Notes: generated by a model not told the origin, from the sequence alone. DNA of 64,000 nucleotides from Mesorhizobium sp. B2-3-4 (GCF_006442315.1 NZ_VFVY01000001.1:1-64000), one strand, 5' to 3'; positions 54,062-63,349 are shown, numbered from the stretch's first letter. Made by a program: numbers and translations.

Positions 54062-54721
54062 TTGAAAGTCACGCCCGTGCCGACGCCCGCCGAACTGGTC
54101 GAAGCCATCAAGAGCCTGGCCCTGGTTGGGGCCACCGGAGACGCCACAGTCAACGTCAAGGTGTACACTTACCTCAACACCGCCTACCGACAGCTCTACG
54201 AGATGGTGGCGGAGCGCTACCCCTGGTTTGTCCAGACTACACAGCCTGTCCTTATGGCCGCCGGGGAGGGGACGATGGACCCGCAACCGCTCCACATTCT
54301 GAGCGTGCGGGACACAGGCAATAACCTCGCGGCGTTGACGCCCACCGATGTGCTTACGGTGGAAAGCGAATATCCGGGACTGGACGACACCGGCAACCCG
54401 TCGCGGTATTGGGTTGACGGCTTTACCGGGCTGAACAGCCATCCCCGAAGCTCGACCACGCTACGGGTACGGTTCACACCGCAGGCAAACGCCCTTAGCG
54501 AAACCAGCGAGGAATCGGACATCGCATTGCAGCCGGTGCATCATGATGCACTGCTGTGGGGCACGCTGAAACTGATGGCGTATGACGAGCGCGACAAGGT
54601 CATTGGCGCCGAGCTTGCCTACAACAAGGATGCCCATGACGAAGTTCTGGATCGCATGTGGAGGTATTTCGAATCCCATGCGCCCAAGCAGAAGAAACAG
54701 GTGCAAAGCTATCTGAATTGA
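54062..54721 (+). CDS. Head-tail adaptor (P22 gp4-like)
   Basis: 219 residues from a TTG. Helical adaptor-type composition with VKVYTYLNTAYRQLYEMVAE near residue 35. The position after the capsid genes and before a hub-like protein corresponds to P22 gp4. Ends in a TTGA overlap with the next gene. Confidence 0.6.
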   Translation: MKVTPVPTPAELVEAIKSLALVGATGDATVNVKVYTYLNTAYRQLYEMVAERYPWFVQTTQPVLMAAGEGTMDPQPLHILSVRDTGNNLAALTPTDVLTVESEYPGLDDTGNPSRYWVDGFTGLNSHPRSSTTLRVRFTPQANALSETSEESDIALQPVHHDALLWGTLKLMAYDERDKVIGAELAYNKDAHDEVLDRMWRYFESHAPKQKKQVQSYLN

Positions 54722-56550
54722 GCGCTACCCGGCTCGGCTTGTTCGATGGGCGTCTGCTGACGCTCTTTCCGCGCCAGCTCCAGAACACCGCCGTCAGCCC
54801 GACCCTGCTTGTGAAAGACCGGTACGCCAGGCTGCTCGAAAACATCCTCCCCAACACGAACAAGGCGGGCAGCGGCGCCAAGCGGTATGGGATGGGTGCC
54901 CGCGGTGCTGAACTCACCGGGCTGACGGTTACGGACGCCTGGGAGTACCGCAAAAGCGACGGCACGCTGCAAATCGTCGTATACTGCTCTGATGGTACGC
55001 TGTGGACGCTCGATGAGGGCAGCAACGTCTATACCAACATCAGATCCGGCCTAAGCACCCTCGGCACGGTAGGCGCCATTCCGTTCAACAACAAGCTGGT
55101 CTTCTGGAACGGGATCGACCCGTGTTTCAGCTGGAACGGATCGAACTGTGTGAATCTGGCCGAATACGTCGAGGACGTGCTTTGCACCGCCGAAACGCAG
55201 GTAGATGCCAGTTCATTCACGATCAAGCCCGGTGTTGACCGTGGGGCTTCCGATTACCCCGTCGGCCGGGCAATCAGGGTTACATTCTCGGGGGGCGCCG
55301 GGACCGTCAGCGCCACCGTTGCCGGCACATCGTACAATTCAGGCAACAACGTCCTTACCATCAGCGTGACCGGCACGCCTCTGCCCAATCCGACCCAGAC
55401 GATTACGAAGGTTGAATATCAAGCCTCGCCCCCCGCCTTCTCGTTCATGTTCGTTCACCTCGACATGCTTTGGGGCTTGTCGCCGGGAGAACTGCGCTCA
55501 AAGGTCTGGCGTGGGTTCGACGGGATGAAAGCCTATTACCAGGCGGCCCTGAACAACGAAAACTCCTGGTATGACTACGCGGGAACCACCCCGACACAGG
55601 ATGTGCCCTACATAAACCTCACCAACAAGGCGATCGTGTCAGACGAGTTGGTGGCGATGTCCAGCATTGACGGCGCAGCGGTGTTTCATGGCCGTAACCA
55701 GCTTTACATCTACACCGGCAGCGATCCGAACACGGTTGGCGGCTTCATCTATTCGAAGACAATCCCGGTCGGCACCGTTCACCAGAAACTGGTACAGCGA
55801 TTCCCCGGCGATACGCTGTTCATGACGCCCTACGGCGCGCGATCCCTCACCCGTGTATTCCAGACCGAGCAGCTCGACGTTCAGGGTGATCTGGGCAGCG
55901 ATATCGACCCGACCATACAAGCCCGGCTGGTTGCACTGATGGCGGACGATACTGCTTACAAGAAAGCGCGCAGCTTCTTCTATGCCCGCGACGGCCTGTA
56001 CGGGTTCAAGCTCGATGACACCGGCACCCTGATCTACGTCCTTAGCGAAGAGAGCAAGGGTTGGGTGACGTTCACCGGATTCTTTGCCGACGCGCGCGCG
56101 TTTCTGGGCACGTCGGACGGCAGGTTGATGATCGGTCGCGGCTCGCAACTCTATGCCTATGCCAACGGCTCGGATTCAGTGGTGGGGGTGGAATACAGCG
56201 ATGCCGGTACCGCCATTCTCTGCAAATGGTGGTCGCCGTGGATACAGGTAGGCGGGCGCTGGAGCAACCAGGCCTGGGAGGTGATCATGGAGGACGTGGA
56301 AACGTCGCTCTTTTACATCGACCGGTTCATCAATTTTAACCCGCGCGACGTGGTGACGTTGTCCTTTAACGTCACCAGTGATGGCGCCCGGTGGGACGAA
56401 GGGATGTGGGATGTAAATCTCTGGGATGGTGTTCCGGTCAATCCAGTTGCCTTAGACAAGTTCCTTGCCGACAGTTTTTCATTTATGCTGAGGCATGAAA
56501 CAACGACCGGGCCGCTAAACGTACTCGGTGTAAGACCAATAGGAAGATAA
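54718..56550 (+). CDS. Tail hub/stabilisation protein (P22 gp10-like)
   Basis: 610 residues from a TTG overlapping the previous stop. Repetitive beta-strand pattern with WNGIDPCFSWNGSNCVNLAE and SIDGAAVFHGRNQLYIYTGS, like a propeller/hub. P22 gp10 seals the portal after packaging; the order here fits. Assignment by layout, not by clear motif. Confidence 0.6.
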   Translation: MSATRLGLFDGRLLTLFPRQLQNTAVSPTLLVKDRYARLLENILPNTNKAGSGAKRYGMGARGAELTGLTVTDAWEYRKSDGTLQIVVYCSDGTLWTLDEGSNVYTNIRSGLSTLGTVGAIPFNNKLVFWNGIDPCFSWNGSNCVNLAEYVEDVLCTAETQVDASSFTIKPGVDRGASDYPVGRAIRVTFSGGAGTVSATVAGTSYNSGNNVLTISVTGTPLPNPTQTITKVEYQASPPAFSFMFVHLDMLWGLSPGELRSKVWRGFDGMKAYYQAALNNENSWYDYAGTTPTQDVPYINLTNKAIVSDELVAMSSIDGAAVFHGRNQLYIYTGSDPNTVGGFIYSKTIPVGTVHQKLVQRFPGDTLFMTPYGARSLTRVFQTEQLDVQGDLGSDIDPTIQARLVALMADDTAYKKARSFFYARDGLYGFKLDDTGTLIYVLSEESKGWVTFTGFFADARAFLGTSDGRLMIGRGSQLYAYANGSDSVVGVEYSDAGTAILCKWWSPWIQVGGRWSNQAWEVIMEDVETSLFYIDRFINFNPRDVVTLSFNVTSDGARWDEGMWDVNLWDGVPVNPVALDKFLADSFSFMLRHETTTGPLNVLGVRPIGR

Positions 56551-56554
56551 ACAT

Positions 56555-57625
56555 GTGAAATATTTAAACTCTTTGCTTATGGCGCTCGTATTTCTTGCGA
56601 ATTCGGCCCATGCCGCAGTCTGGGAGCGTCCGACCGGCGCCTATACGCCTACCAACCACTCCGTCAATACCACCAAATACCAGACCGATAGCGCCAACCA
56701 CGTGGCCATCTCCTCGGCGAAGGTGGACGGCGACCTCAACAAGGCCTTCCAGGGACTTAACGACATCGAGGCACGGACCCCGCCATCTGCCCTGGGGAAG
56801 ACTGGGCTGTTTCTTACCAACGATGGTTCGAAGGGAAGTTGGGGCGCGGTTCCGCCGGCGGATTTCCTCGTTCCGGACATTTTCGCGGTTTCGGAATCTG
56901 CCGTGGCGCCAAGCGGCGCCATCAGCCTCACGCTCTCTATACAGCCCAGCAACACCGTTTTCGCGGGGCCAGCCTCATCTGTCAGTGCAACTCCGACTTT
57001 CCGGGCTCTGACCAATGCGGACATCCCCTTCATCCCGTTCGGGCATCTGCAGGTTTTTACTTCCACCTCAACTTTTGTGCCGACAGCTTCAGCCGCCTAC
57101 GTGGAGGCGTGGGGCGCTGGCGGCGGGGGTGGTGGCTCCAACTCGGTTAACTACGGCGGCGCTGGCGGTGGCGCGGGTCAATACGCAGCGGGATTTGTAA
57201 ACGTGACACCCGGGGTAAGTGTCACCGTCACCATAGGCGTTGGCGGGGCTAACGGTACGAGCAGCACCAATGGAGGAGTCGGCGGCAACACCAGCTTTGG
57301 GTCGTATGTCATAGCAAACGGCGGGGGAGGAGGTGCGTTCGCCACGTCGGCCAACGTGGGGTATACGGGCGGCGCCAGTGGTACTGGTGGGTCCGGAACA
57401 ATCCTCATCAATGGCGGGCGAGGTGAGGATTCTGCTCATGCCTCCACGACCGCATACGGTGTTGGAGGGCAGGGTGGAGATTCACCCCGCGGCGGCACGG
57501 GTGGACCAATAACGATTCAAAACAGCTTCTTCAACGGCGCCGTGCCTGGCGGTGGTGGGTCAGGCGCAAGCAATACGACCGGTGGTGCAGGTGCCAACGG
57601 CAGAGTGTTTGTTTACTACCCATGA
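56555..57625 (+). CDS. Tail fibre with signal peptide and glycine-rich tip
   Basis: 356 residues from a GTG. N-terminal 20 residues (MKYLNSLLMALVFLANSAHA) form a signal peptide. Residues about 20-165 are a fibre-like stalk. The C-terminal 170 residues are glycine-rich, starting AYVEAWGAGGGGGGSNSVNY and ending in NGRVFVYYP. Such polyglycine domains form receptor-binding tips, as in the S16 gp38 adhesin. Confidence 0.72.
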   Translation: MKYLNSLLMALVFLANSAHAAVWERPTGAYTPTNHSVNTTKYQTDSANHVAISSAKVDGDLNKAFQGLNDIEARTPPSALGKTGLFLTNDGSKGSWGAVPPADFLVPDIFAVSESAVAPSGAISLTLSIQPSNTVFAGPASSVSATPTFRALTNADIPFIPFGHLQVFTSTSTFVPTASAAYVEAWGAGGGGGGSNSVNYGGAGGGAGQYAAGFVNVTPGVSVTVTIGVGGANGTSSTNGGVGGNTSFGSYVIANGGGGGAFATSANVGYTGGASGTGGSGTILINGGRGEDSAHASTTAYGVGGQGGDSPRGGTGGPITIQNSFFNGAVPGGGGSGASNTTGGAGANGRVFVYYP

Positions 57626-58053
57626 TGACTTGCCAACCCGCTCCGTCAACCGAAGCTGGCGAGGCAGTTGCCTCCTGGCTATCGCACGTCATGGATATTC
57701 CAGATGACGGCGCGCTTGCGGGAGTGCTGGAGCAGGCGGAAAACTACATCCTGGTCAAGGACGGCGAAACGGTTGGCTGGCTCGGTCTGGTGAAGTGCCT
57801 AGACGGCCTGTGGACCCTCGATATGGCAATCCGTCCGGAGTGGCAGGGGAAATGGGCCACCCGAGATCTTTTAATGCAGATTGCGACATTTTTGTTTACC
57901 CCCGACAGACAATTTCTCGTCCTGCACGCGAAGAGGGCTGGTGCCGTTAAACTGGCTTTGCGCATGGGCGCCAAGCCGTATTACGATGGTGCCATGAACT
58001 GCGGCGTCTACATCCTCTCCAAGGACAATTACTTCAACGGGAGGCTTGCATGA
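57622..58053 (+). CDS. Phage GNAT-like acetyltransferase
   Basis: 143 residues, ATG overlapping the fibre stop. GNAT-like pattern: LVKDGETVGWLGLVKCLDGL, then an RPEWQGKW acetyl-CoA-loop equivalent. Small phage GNAT proteins next to fibre genes may be virion-associated. The pyrophosphate loop is degenerate, so activity is uncertain. Confidence 0.55.
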   Translation: MMTCQPAPSTEAGEAVASWLSHVMDIPDDGALAGVLEQAENYILVKDGETVGWLGLVKCLDGLWTLDMAIRPEWQGKWATRDLLMQIATFLFTPDRQFLVLHAKRAGAVKLALRMGAKPYYDGAMNCGVYILSKDNYFNGRLA

Positions 58054-58054
58054 C

Positions 58055-59068
58055 GTGGGAAGCATTTTAAGCCCAAAGACGCCTGCTGCCCCGCCGCCGC
58101 CCCCGCCGGTCGATTACATCAACAGTCGGGATGAAGTCGCCGGGACGCAAAGCAACTACGTCACGAATCCGGACGGCACCAAGACCCTTGTTACCAGCCA
58201 GCTGCCCCTGACGGAGGAGCAGCAGGCCGTCAAGGACAAGCTCGATTCGATCGCCAAGCAGAACCTCGACTACATCGATACCCTGACCAACAATTACGAT
58301 ATTTCACAGGTGCCGGGTCTCGCTGATTACGTCAACAGCTATAAAGCCCAGCAAATCCAGGGGCTGGATCAGGCCACTTCGGACCAGACAAACCAGTCGG
58401 AAACAGCGCTGGCAAGGTTTGGTCAAGCCGATAGTACGGCGGCCATCAAAGACCGCGCTGCTCGCGGCTATAATTACCAGCAAGGTCGTCAGACGATTGA
58501 TCAGAACGCGGCCCAAATCGAACAGCAGGGCCGCCAGCAGGCAATCGGCAACGCCACCAACCTGTACCAGCTCGCCACGGGCGGCATCCAGACCAACTTG
58601 TCCAATCTCGAAAGCTCGCTTGGCCAGCAGCAGCAATTCCAACTGAACGATGCTGGCCTCCAGACATCGCGCAACAACGCGATTTACAGCGGCGCCCTCC
58701 AGCAACAACAATTGCAGCAGCAAGCCAGTCAGGCCGGTCTCGGTAATATCGCCGCGCTTGCAGGCTTGGCGACACTGGCGGCCGGCCCGGCCGGGTTCGG
58801 CCTCTACGGCTTGGCGTCGAAGGCTGGTACCTCTGCCGTGTCCAATGCTGCCATCAATGGCTACCTCTCATCAGATCGCCGGCTGAAAACCGACATCCAG
58901 CTCGTCGGGAAGCTCGACAGCGGCCTGAACGTCTATCGTTATCGCTACAAGGCTGGCGGTCCCGTCATGCTCGGGGTGATGGCCGATGAAGTTGAAGACG
59001 TGAATCCCGATGCCGTGATGGTCGGCCCGCGAGGCTTCAAGATGGTCGATTACGGAAAGCTCAATTAA
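58055..59068 (+). CDS. Internal virion/tail protein with S74-like C-terminus
   Basis: 337 residues from the GTG at 58055 (GGGAGG 11 nt upstream); a TTG at 58046 is possible. Proline-rich start, long Gln/Asn-rich helical region and a C-terminal SSDRRLKTDIQLVGKLDSG to LGVMADEVEDVNPDAV, which looks like the S74 intramolecular chaperone/tail-spike domain. An S74 end on an ejection-type protein is uncommon. Confidence 0.65.
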   Translation: MGSILSPKTPAAPPPPPPVDYINSRDEVAGTQSNYVTNPDGTKTLVTSQLPLTEEQQAVKDKLDSIAKQNLDYIDTLTNNYDISQVPGLADYVNSYKAQQIQGLDQATSDQTNQSETALARFGQADSTAAIKDRAARGYNYQQGRQTIDQNAAQIEQQGRQQAIGNATNLYQLATGGIQTNLSNLESSLGQQQQFQLNDAGLQTSRNNAIYSGALQQQQLQQQASQAGLGNIAALAGLATLAAGPAGFGLYGLASKAGTSAVSNAAINGYLSSDRRLKTDIQLVGKLDSGLNVYRYRYKAGGPVMLGVMADEVEDVNPDAVMVGPRGFKMVDYGKLN

Positions 59069-60456
59069 TGGCCAATCTCGCGGACATCGCAACCGGGTCC
59101 ATGGATAGCGATACCCTTGCCAACCTGATGAAACTGTCGGGTAGCCCCACGTCGTTGCCGCTTTCCCAGGCGAGCGATCTGGCCAACCAGCCGACTGCGG
59201 ACGATCAAACGGCGCAGAGCCTTGCCGGCATTGCTTCGCAGATCACGCCGGGCGGGAATATATCGGCCATTCTCAAAGGTGTTGTGCAGGGCGTTGGCCT
59301 GACCAAGAAGCAGCAGGCTCAACAAAAGCGCGATGCGGCCAACCGGTACCTTCAGCAGCTCAACCAGCACCAGATTGACCTGACCCAGCACCAGCAGGAA
59401 ATGCAGCAGATCCTGCAGGCCGGCGAGTATGCCAAGGCCAATCAGGACCACCTGGTGAACGGGCTGCAGATTGCCGACCAGTTCGGGGATACCTCGGAAG
59501 TGGATCGCTTCATCCGTGCCAACCCCGTCATGCAGAAGGTGATTGCGTCTCAACTGCCTGACGGCGCCACCTACACTGGCGTTAACCTGCAGACCGGCCC
59601 GGACGGAGTGAAATCGCTGGTGCCGGTGGGCCAGCTGCCGGACGGCACGGCGGTCAGCGGCTCCAAGCCCATGAATATCGACAGCATTCTGTCTACGTTC
59701 GCCCCCGACGTGCTGGCGGCCCGTGCCGCTGCCAGGGGAGAGGCCCTGAAACAGGGTCTGGAAATCCAGAAAAAGCAGGCTGAGATAGCCACCGAGCACG
59801 CCCAGGCTGGCAAGTACGCGGCGGAGGCAAAAAGCGCTGCATCGGACGTGTCGTCGTCCCATCCTGGGCAGGGTAAAGCGCCCGCAGGTTATCGCTGGGC
59901 CGCCGACGGTCAAACGCTTGAAACCATTCCGGGTGGTCCCGCCACTAAACCGAGCGGTACGGAAGCCGGACAATTGGCAATCGTAACACAAGGCCAGAAA
60001 GCGGTCGGCGACATCCGCAAGATTATGTTCAACGCGGACGGCTCGTTGAACAAATCGACCTTGGTCGAAGCATCGGGCGTCAACGTACCGTTTGTCGGTA
60101 AGACGCCTGCTTTCTCCGAAAAGGCCCGTGAGCTTCGGACAGCGTTTTACAATATGGCCAATGCCAAACTGCGCCTGGAAAGCGGAGCAGCCGTGCCAGA
60201 AAGCGAGGTCCAGCGGACCGCCGACGCATATCTTGCTGGAATTATGGACACACCGGCATCGGCAGAATTCAAGCTTGCTGCGCCTGATCAGTATTTCAAA
60301 GACTTCCTGCATGCGTCCGGCAGGGAGGCCACGCTCAACCCGCCACCAGCGGCAGGCAACACCTCTGACAGCACGCCAACCACCCCGCAAAGCCAGCTTC
60401 TGCTGGCCCCTGACTCAATTGATGCCGAACTTCGCCGCCGTGGGGTGCTGAAGTAG
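59068..60456 (+). CDS. Probable DNA-ejection protein
   Basis: 462 residues. Gln-rich helical N-terminal half (QQKRDAANRYLQQLNQHQID) and a more compact C-terminal half. Lies in the tandem of large helical proteins typical of podoviral ejection sets. No catalytic motif seen. Confidence 0.6.
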   Translation: MANLADIATGSMDSDTLANLMKLSGSPTSLPLSQASDLANQPTADDQTAQSLAGIASQITPGGNISAILKGVVQGVGLTKKQQAQQKRDAANRYLQQLNQHQIDLTQHQQEMQQILQAGEYAKANQDHLVNGLQIADQFGDTSEVDRFIRANPVMQKVIASQLPDGATYTGVNLQTGPDGVKSLVPVGQLPDGTAVSGSKPMNIDSILSTFAPDVLAARAAARGEALKQGLEIQKKQAEIATEHAQAGKYAAEAKSAASDVSSSHPGQGKAPAGYRWAADGQTLETIPGGPATKPSGTEAGQLAIVTQGQKAVGDIRKIMFNADGSLNKSTLVEASGVNVPFVGKTPAFSEKARELRTAFYNMANAKLRLESGAAVPESEVQRTADAYLAGIMDTPASAEFKLAAPDQYFKDFLHASGREATLNPPPAAGNTSDSTPTTPQSQLLLAPDSIDAELRRRGVLK

Positions 60457-61956
60457 ATGGATTTGTCGCAAGTCAGCACCGAAGACCTCCTGGCGCTGAA
60501 ATCCGGCGACCTGTCGAAGGTCTCGACCGACGGGTTGCTCGCCCTGAAGGGCCAGCCTTCGGCACCAGATGAAGGCTTACTCCAAAAGGCTGGTGACGTG
60601 GCCGGTCACGCCTTGGCAGGTTTTGGCGGCGGGCTCCTCAAGCGGGGTGTTGGCGTCATTCAAACCGGTGCGGACCTCGTCGGGGCGAAAAAGACCAGCG
60701 AAGCCGCAGCACAGGTCAAAAAGAACATCGATCGCGACGTTTCCGGCATGGGCACCACAGGCAACATTGCCTCGTTCGCGGGTGATGTGGCGCCGTTCCT
60801 TCTCATTCCCGGCGGAGCCGCCACCATGGCGGGCCGTGCGGGCCTTGGCGCGGTTGCTGGTGGGTTGGAAGGCGCCACCCGCGCCAGCGACACGCCCGGC
60901 GACCTTAAGACCCGCGCGGAAGATGCGGGGATCGGGGCCGTGACGGGTGCCGTGGCGGTTCCGGCCATCGAAGGCGCGGTTAAGACCGTTGCAGCAGCGC
61001 CGAAAATCATCGCGGCTGGCTATGGCAAGATCGCGAAGGGCTTCGGGGCCAAAACAGCCGACGAATGGCGGGCAGTCGGTGATGATTTGGCTGCCAATGC
61101 CAATGCCACGCTTCAAGCGGCCGACAAGAACGGCACGGTTGTGGCGCCCACTGCATCCACCAAGGGCATTGACGGTATTCTGGGCGACATGAATTTCGCC
61201 GAATTGAGCAAGCGCCAGACAGCCGACAACCTCTACGGCGGTACCATGGGGCTCATGAAAGATCTGGAGGCCATGAAAGGCCGGCCGGTTTCGCTAGGGG
61301 AGATTCATGAGTTTCGCCAGCTCATCGGCCAAACAATCTCAAAGGGTCTCAAAACCCCCGGTGCGACGCCGGATGCAGCGAAAGCCACTCAGCTCCTCGG
61401 CAGGTTCGATGATTTTGTCACTGGTCTCAAGCCGGAAGACATCGCGACTGGTTCGGCCGACAATGTGGACACGCTCTACAATTACCTCGGTCAATACAGC
61501 CAGTTTAAGCGGTTTGACGACGTGCGAAAGGTGGTCGAGGCCGCTGGGGGCGACATCAACAAGGTTCGTACTGATCTCAAGGGATGGTTCCGTCCCGGCA
61601 ATGAGAAAAGATTGCGCGGGTTTACCGACGATCAGAAGGCGGTCCTGAAGGCGATTGCATATCCCTCGAAGGGCGAACAGGTGCTTAATCTGATCGGCAA
61701 AGGCGGGGTGGATCTGGCCAATCCCCAGAACAGCTGGCTTGGACCTGTCATTAACCTGGCGCTCTCTTCCACTCATGGGGTCAGCACCGGGGGCGGATCG
61801 GTCGCTGCTGCCACCGCTGCTCGCTACGTCGGCCAGAAAATGGCGCGAGGAAATATCGAATCCGCACTTCACGCACTTGCGACCGGTAGCAAAATCACAC
61901 CGCGGCACATCGATGTGACACCCAATAATCTCGGTTTGGACGGGTTTGGCCGATGA
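60457..61956 (+). CDS. Probable DNA-ejection/internal virion protein
   Basis: 499 residues. Begins with a twice-repeated LALKSGDLSKVSTDGLLALK; glycine/alanine-rich hydrophobic segments (about 110-190) could insert into the host membrane during DNA entry. Last large virion protein before the lysis genes; next gene overlaps by 4 nt. Confidence 0.6.
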   Translation: MDLSQVSTEDLLALKSGDLSKVSTDGLLALKGQPSAPDEGLLQKAGDVAGHALAGFGGGLLKRGVGVIQTGADLVGAKKTSEAAAQVKKNIDRDVSGMGTTGNIASFAGDVAPFLLIPGGAATMAGRAGLGAVAGGLEGATRASDTPGDLKTRAEDAGIGAVTGAVAVPAIEGAVKTVAAAPKIIAAGYGKIAKGFGAKTADEWRAVGDDLAANANATLQAADKNGTVVAPTASTKGIDGILGDMNFAELSKRQTADNLYGGTMGLMKDLEAMKGRPVSLGEIHEFRQLIGQTISKGLKTPGATPDAAKATQLLGRFDDFVTGLKPEDIATGSADNVDTLYNYLGQYSQFKRFDDVRKVVEAAGGDINKVRTDLKGWFRPGNEKRLRGFTDDQKAVLKAIAYPSKGEQVLNLIGKGGVDLANPQNSWLGPVINLALSSTHGVSTGGGSVAAATAARYVGQKMARGNIESALHALATGSKITPRHIDVTPNNLGLDGFGR

Positions 61957-62225
61957 AACCCAAACACGATTGGCACCTCGACCTGCGGATTACCCTTGGC
62001 CTCATCCTCAGCACGGCCATGAATATCGCCGGGGGCGTGTGGTGGGCTGCAAAGGTGCAGAACGTCAACGATCAGCAGGACACCGCAATCGCGCGTTTGG
62101 AGACCCGGCAGGACCGTGCCGACGCCTCGTCAGTCTCCCAGATTGAGCGGCTTGCCCGGATCGAAGCCAACCAGGCGAACCAGACCCAGCTTCTGCAGGA
62201 AATCCGCCAAAAGGCGTTCCGCTGA
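61953..62225 (+). CDS. Small membrane coiled-coil protein of the lysis region
   Basis: 90 residues. One N-terminal membrane helix (LRITLGLILSTAMNIAGGVW) then a coiled coil (IERLARIEANQANQTQLLQE). Topology like an inner-membrane spanin or holin partner; exact role unknown. Confidence 0.6.
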   Translation: MKPKHDWHLDLRITLGLILSTAMNIAGGVWWAAKVQNVNDQQDTAIARLETRQDRADASSVSQIERLARIEANQANQTQLLQEIRQKAFR

Positions 62226-62644
62226 TGACGCCGGAAATAACCCTTCTTCGTTATGCCGACACCGGGGACGCTACGCTCGGCGTGTTTCGGGCTGGCAAAC
62301 GGGTGGTTTACACGCTGGAGGATAGTTGGCGGGACAACCAACCCAAAGTGAGCTGTATCCCGGCCGGCACATATCACTGCGTACCCCACGGCTGGGAACC
62401 GAATAGCCCGGTCAAAAGGAAGCGGACTTGGGAGATTACCGGTGTTCCCGGCCGCTCTGCGGTCCTGATACACGCCGGCAACCGCCCCGCCGACACCGAA
62501 GGCTGCATCCTGGTCGGGCTGGGCGTCTTTTCGGGCGCCCTCACCAGCAGCGCCGACGCTTTGGGGGTACTGCGCGCAATAATCGGGGCAAATCCATTCA
62601 CCCTGACTATTCGCTCGCTGGACGATATTTCAGTTGCTGCGTGA
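62225..62644 (+). CDS. DUF5675 family protein, probable cell-wall enzyme
   Basis: 139 residues. Conserved IHAGNRPADTEGCILVG (His, Asp, Cys) is the family core and resembles an L,D-transpeptidase-like pocket. DUF5675 genes sit in lysis cassettes and may replace a classical endolysin, of which none other is seen here. Confidence 0.7.
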   Translation: MTPEITLLRYADTGDATLGVFRAGKRVVYTLEDSWRDNQPKVSCIPAGTYHCVPHGWEPNSPVKRKRTWEITGVPGRSAVLIHAGNRPADTEGCILVGLGVFSGALTSSADALGVLRAIIGANPFTLTIRSLDDISVAA

Positions 62645-62726
62645 GTATGGCCGTGTCAGATTCTCGACGCGGGATACTTTCCGGTATAACGCAGTTGTTC
62701 AAATTTCCTTTTGTGCAACACAAGGT

Positions 62727-62752
62727 GGGGGCTTCGGCCTCCATTTTTATTT
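62727..62752 (+). terminator. Rho-independent terminator
   Basis: GGGGGC-TTCG-GCCTCC (one G-T pair) with a UUCG tetraloop, followed by ATTTTTATTT. It lies 83 bp behind the DUF5675 gene and before the holin-like gene, so the last lysis genes may have their own promoter (TATAAG at about 62785). Confidence 0.75.
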
Positions 62753-62803
62753 ACAGCCAAGCTCGCTCGTGGTCTGATTCCTGTATAAGGAAAGCATAAA
62801 AAC

Positions 62804-62995
62804 ATGGGTGCAATTGTTGAATTCATAGCCAAGAACTGGAAGCTTCTCTTGGTCATTTTCGGCCTCGGTGGCACTGTAACCGTCCTTGGCGTGGTGCCCG
62901 GCCTGGAGAGCATCAAGGCGCCGGTGGAAACCAGCCTTGACGGCGTCAAAGCCAAGCTGGTCGATCCGTCTGCGGTAAGCCAAACCGTCCAGTAA
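62804..62995 (+). CDS. Holin-like small membrane protein
   Basis: 63 residues; one strongly hydrophobic helix LLLVIFGLGGTVTVLGVVPG and a short polar tail. Size, single helix and neighbours fit a holin or pinholin. ATG preceded by AAGGAAAGC. Confidence 0.55.
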   Translation: MGAIVEFIAKNWKLLLVIFGLGGTVTVLGVVPGLESIKAPVETSLDGVKAKLVDPSAVSQTVQ

Positions 62996-63219
62996 TGTCC
63001 GCATGGCTGGACAAGGCGCTTGCTGCCATCGCCACCCTCGTCGCGGCAATTCTCCCGTATCTCGAAAAGATCGGGCTGGTGTCAGCCGGAGCGGCGCTGA
63101 ATGAGGGCGCCGACGCCAGAAGGGCGCTCGATCGCGTGGGCAAAGCTGACGATGCTGCCCGCGCTGTTGATGCTACCGACGATGACGGCATGCAGCACCT
63201 TCTCGACAAGTGGAGTTGA
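62995..63219 (+). CDS. Membrane protein of the lysis region
   Basis: 74 residues, ATG overlapping the previous stop by 1 nt. N-terminal hydrophobic segment (ALAAIATLVAAILPYLEKIG) then an acidic helical tail. Inner-membrane spanin-like topology; another reading frame with a lipobox is nested in its second half. Confidence 0.55.
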   Translation: MSAWLDKALAAIATLVAAILPYLEKIGLVSAGAALNEGADARRALDRVGKADDAARAVDATDDDGMQHLLDKWS

Positions 63220-63349
63220 TTGCGCCCGGGTCGGCGCCGACCTGCCATTCCACAGCAAGCAGTTTTTCGCTGACGGGGTGCAGCGCGGAAGCAACACCCA
63301 AAAGCAGATGATCCGGCTGAATGAGCGGTGGGAGGCCGCGTGCCGATGA
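63101..63349 (+). CDS. Nested frame: possible outer-membrane spanin lipoprotein
   Basis: 82 residues, starting inside the preceding gene in another frame. Basic start (MRAPTPEGRSIAWAKL), hydrophobic MLPALLMLPT and a lipobox-like MTAC with Cys33, then a compact tail (DCARVGADLPFHSKQFFADG). The embedded layout is that of Rz/Rz1 pairs. An ATG further inside is a possible later start. Confidence 0.45.
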   Translation: MRAPTPEGRSIAWAKLTMLPALLMLPTMTACSTFSTSGVDCARVGADLPFHSKQFFADGVQRGSNTQKQMIRLNERWEAACR

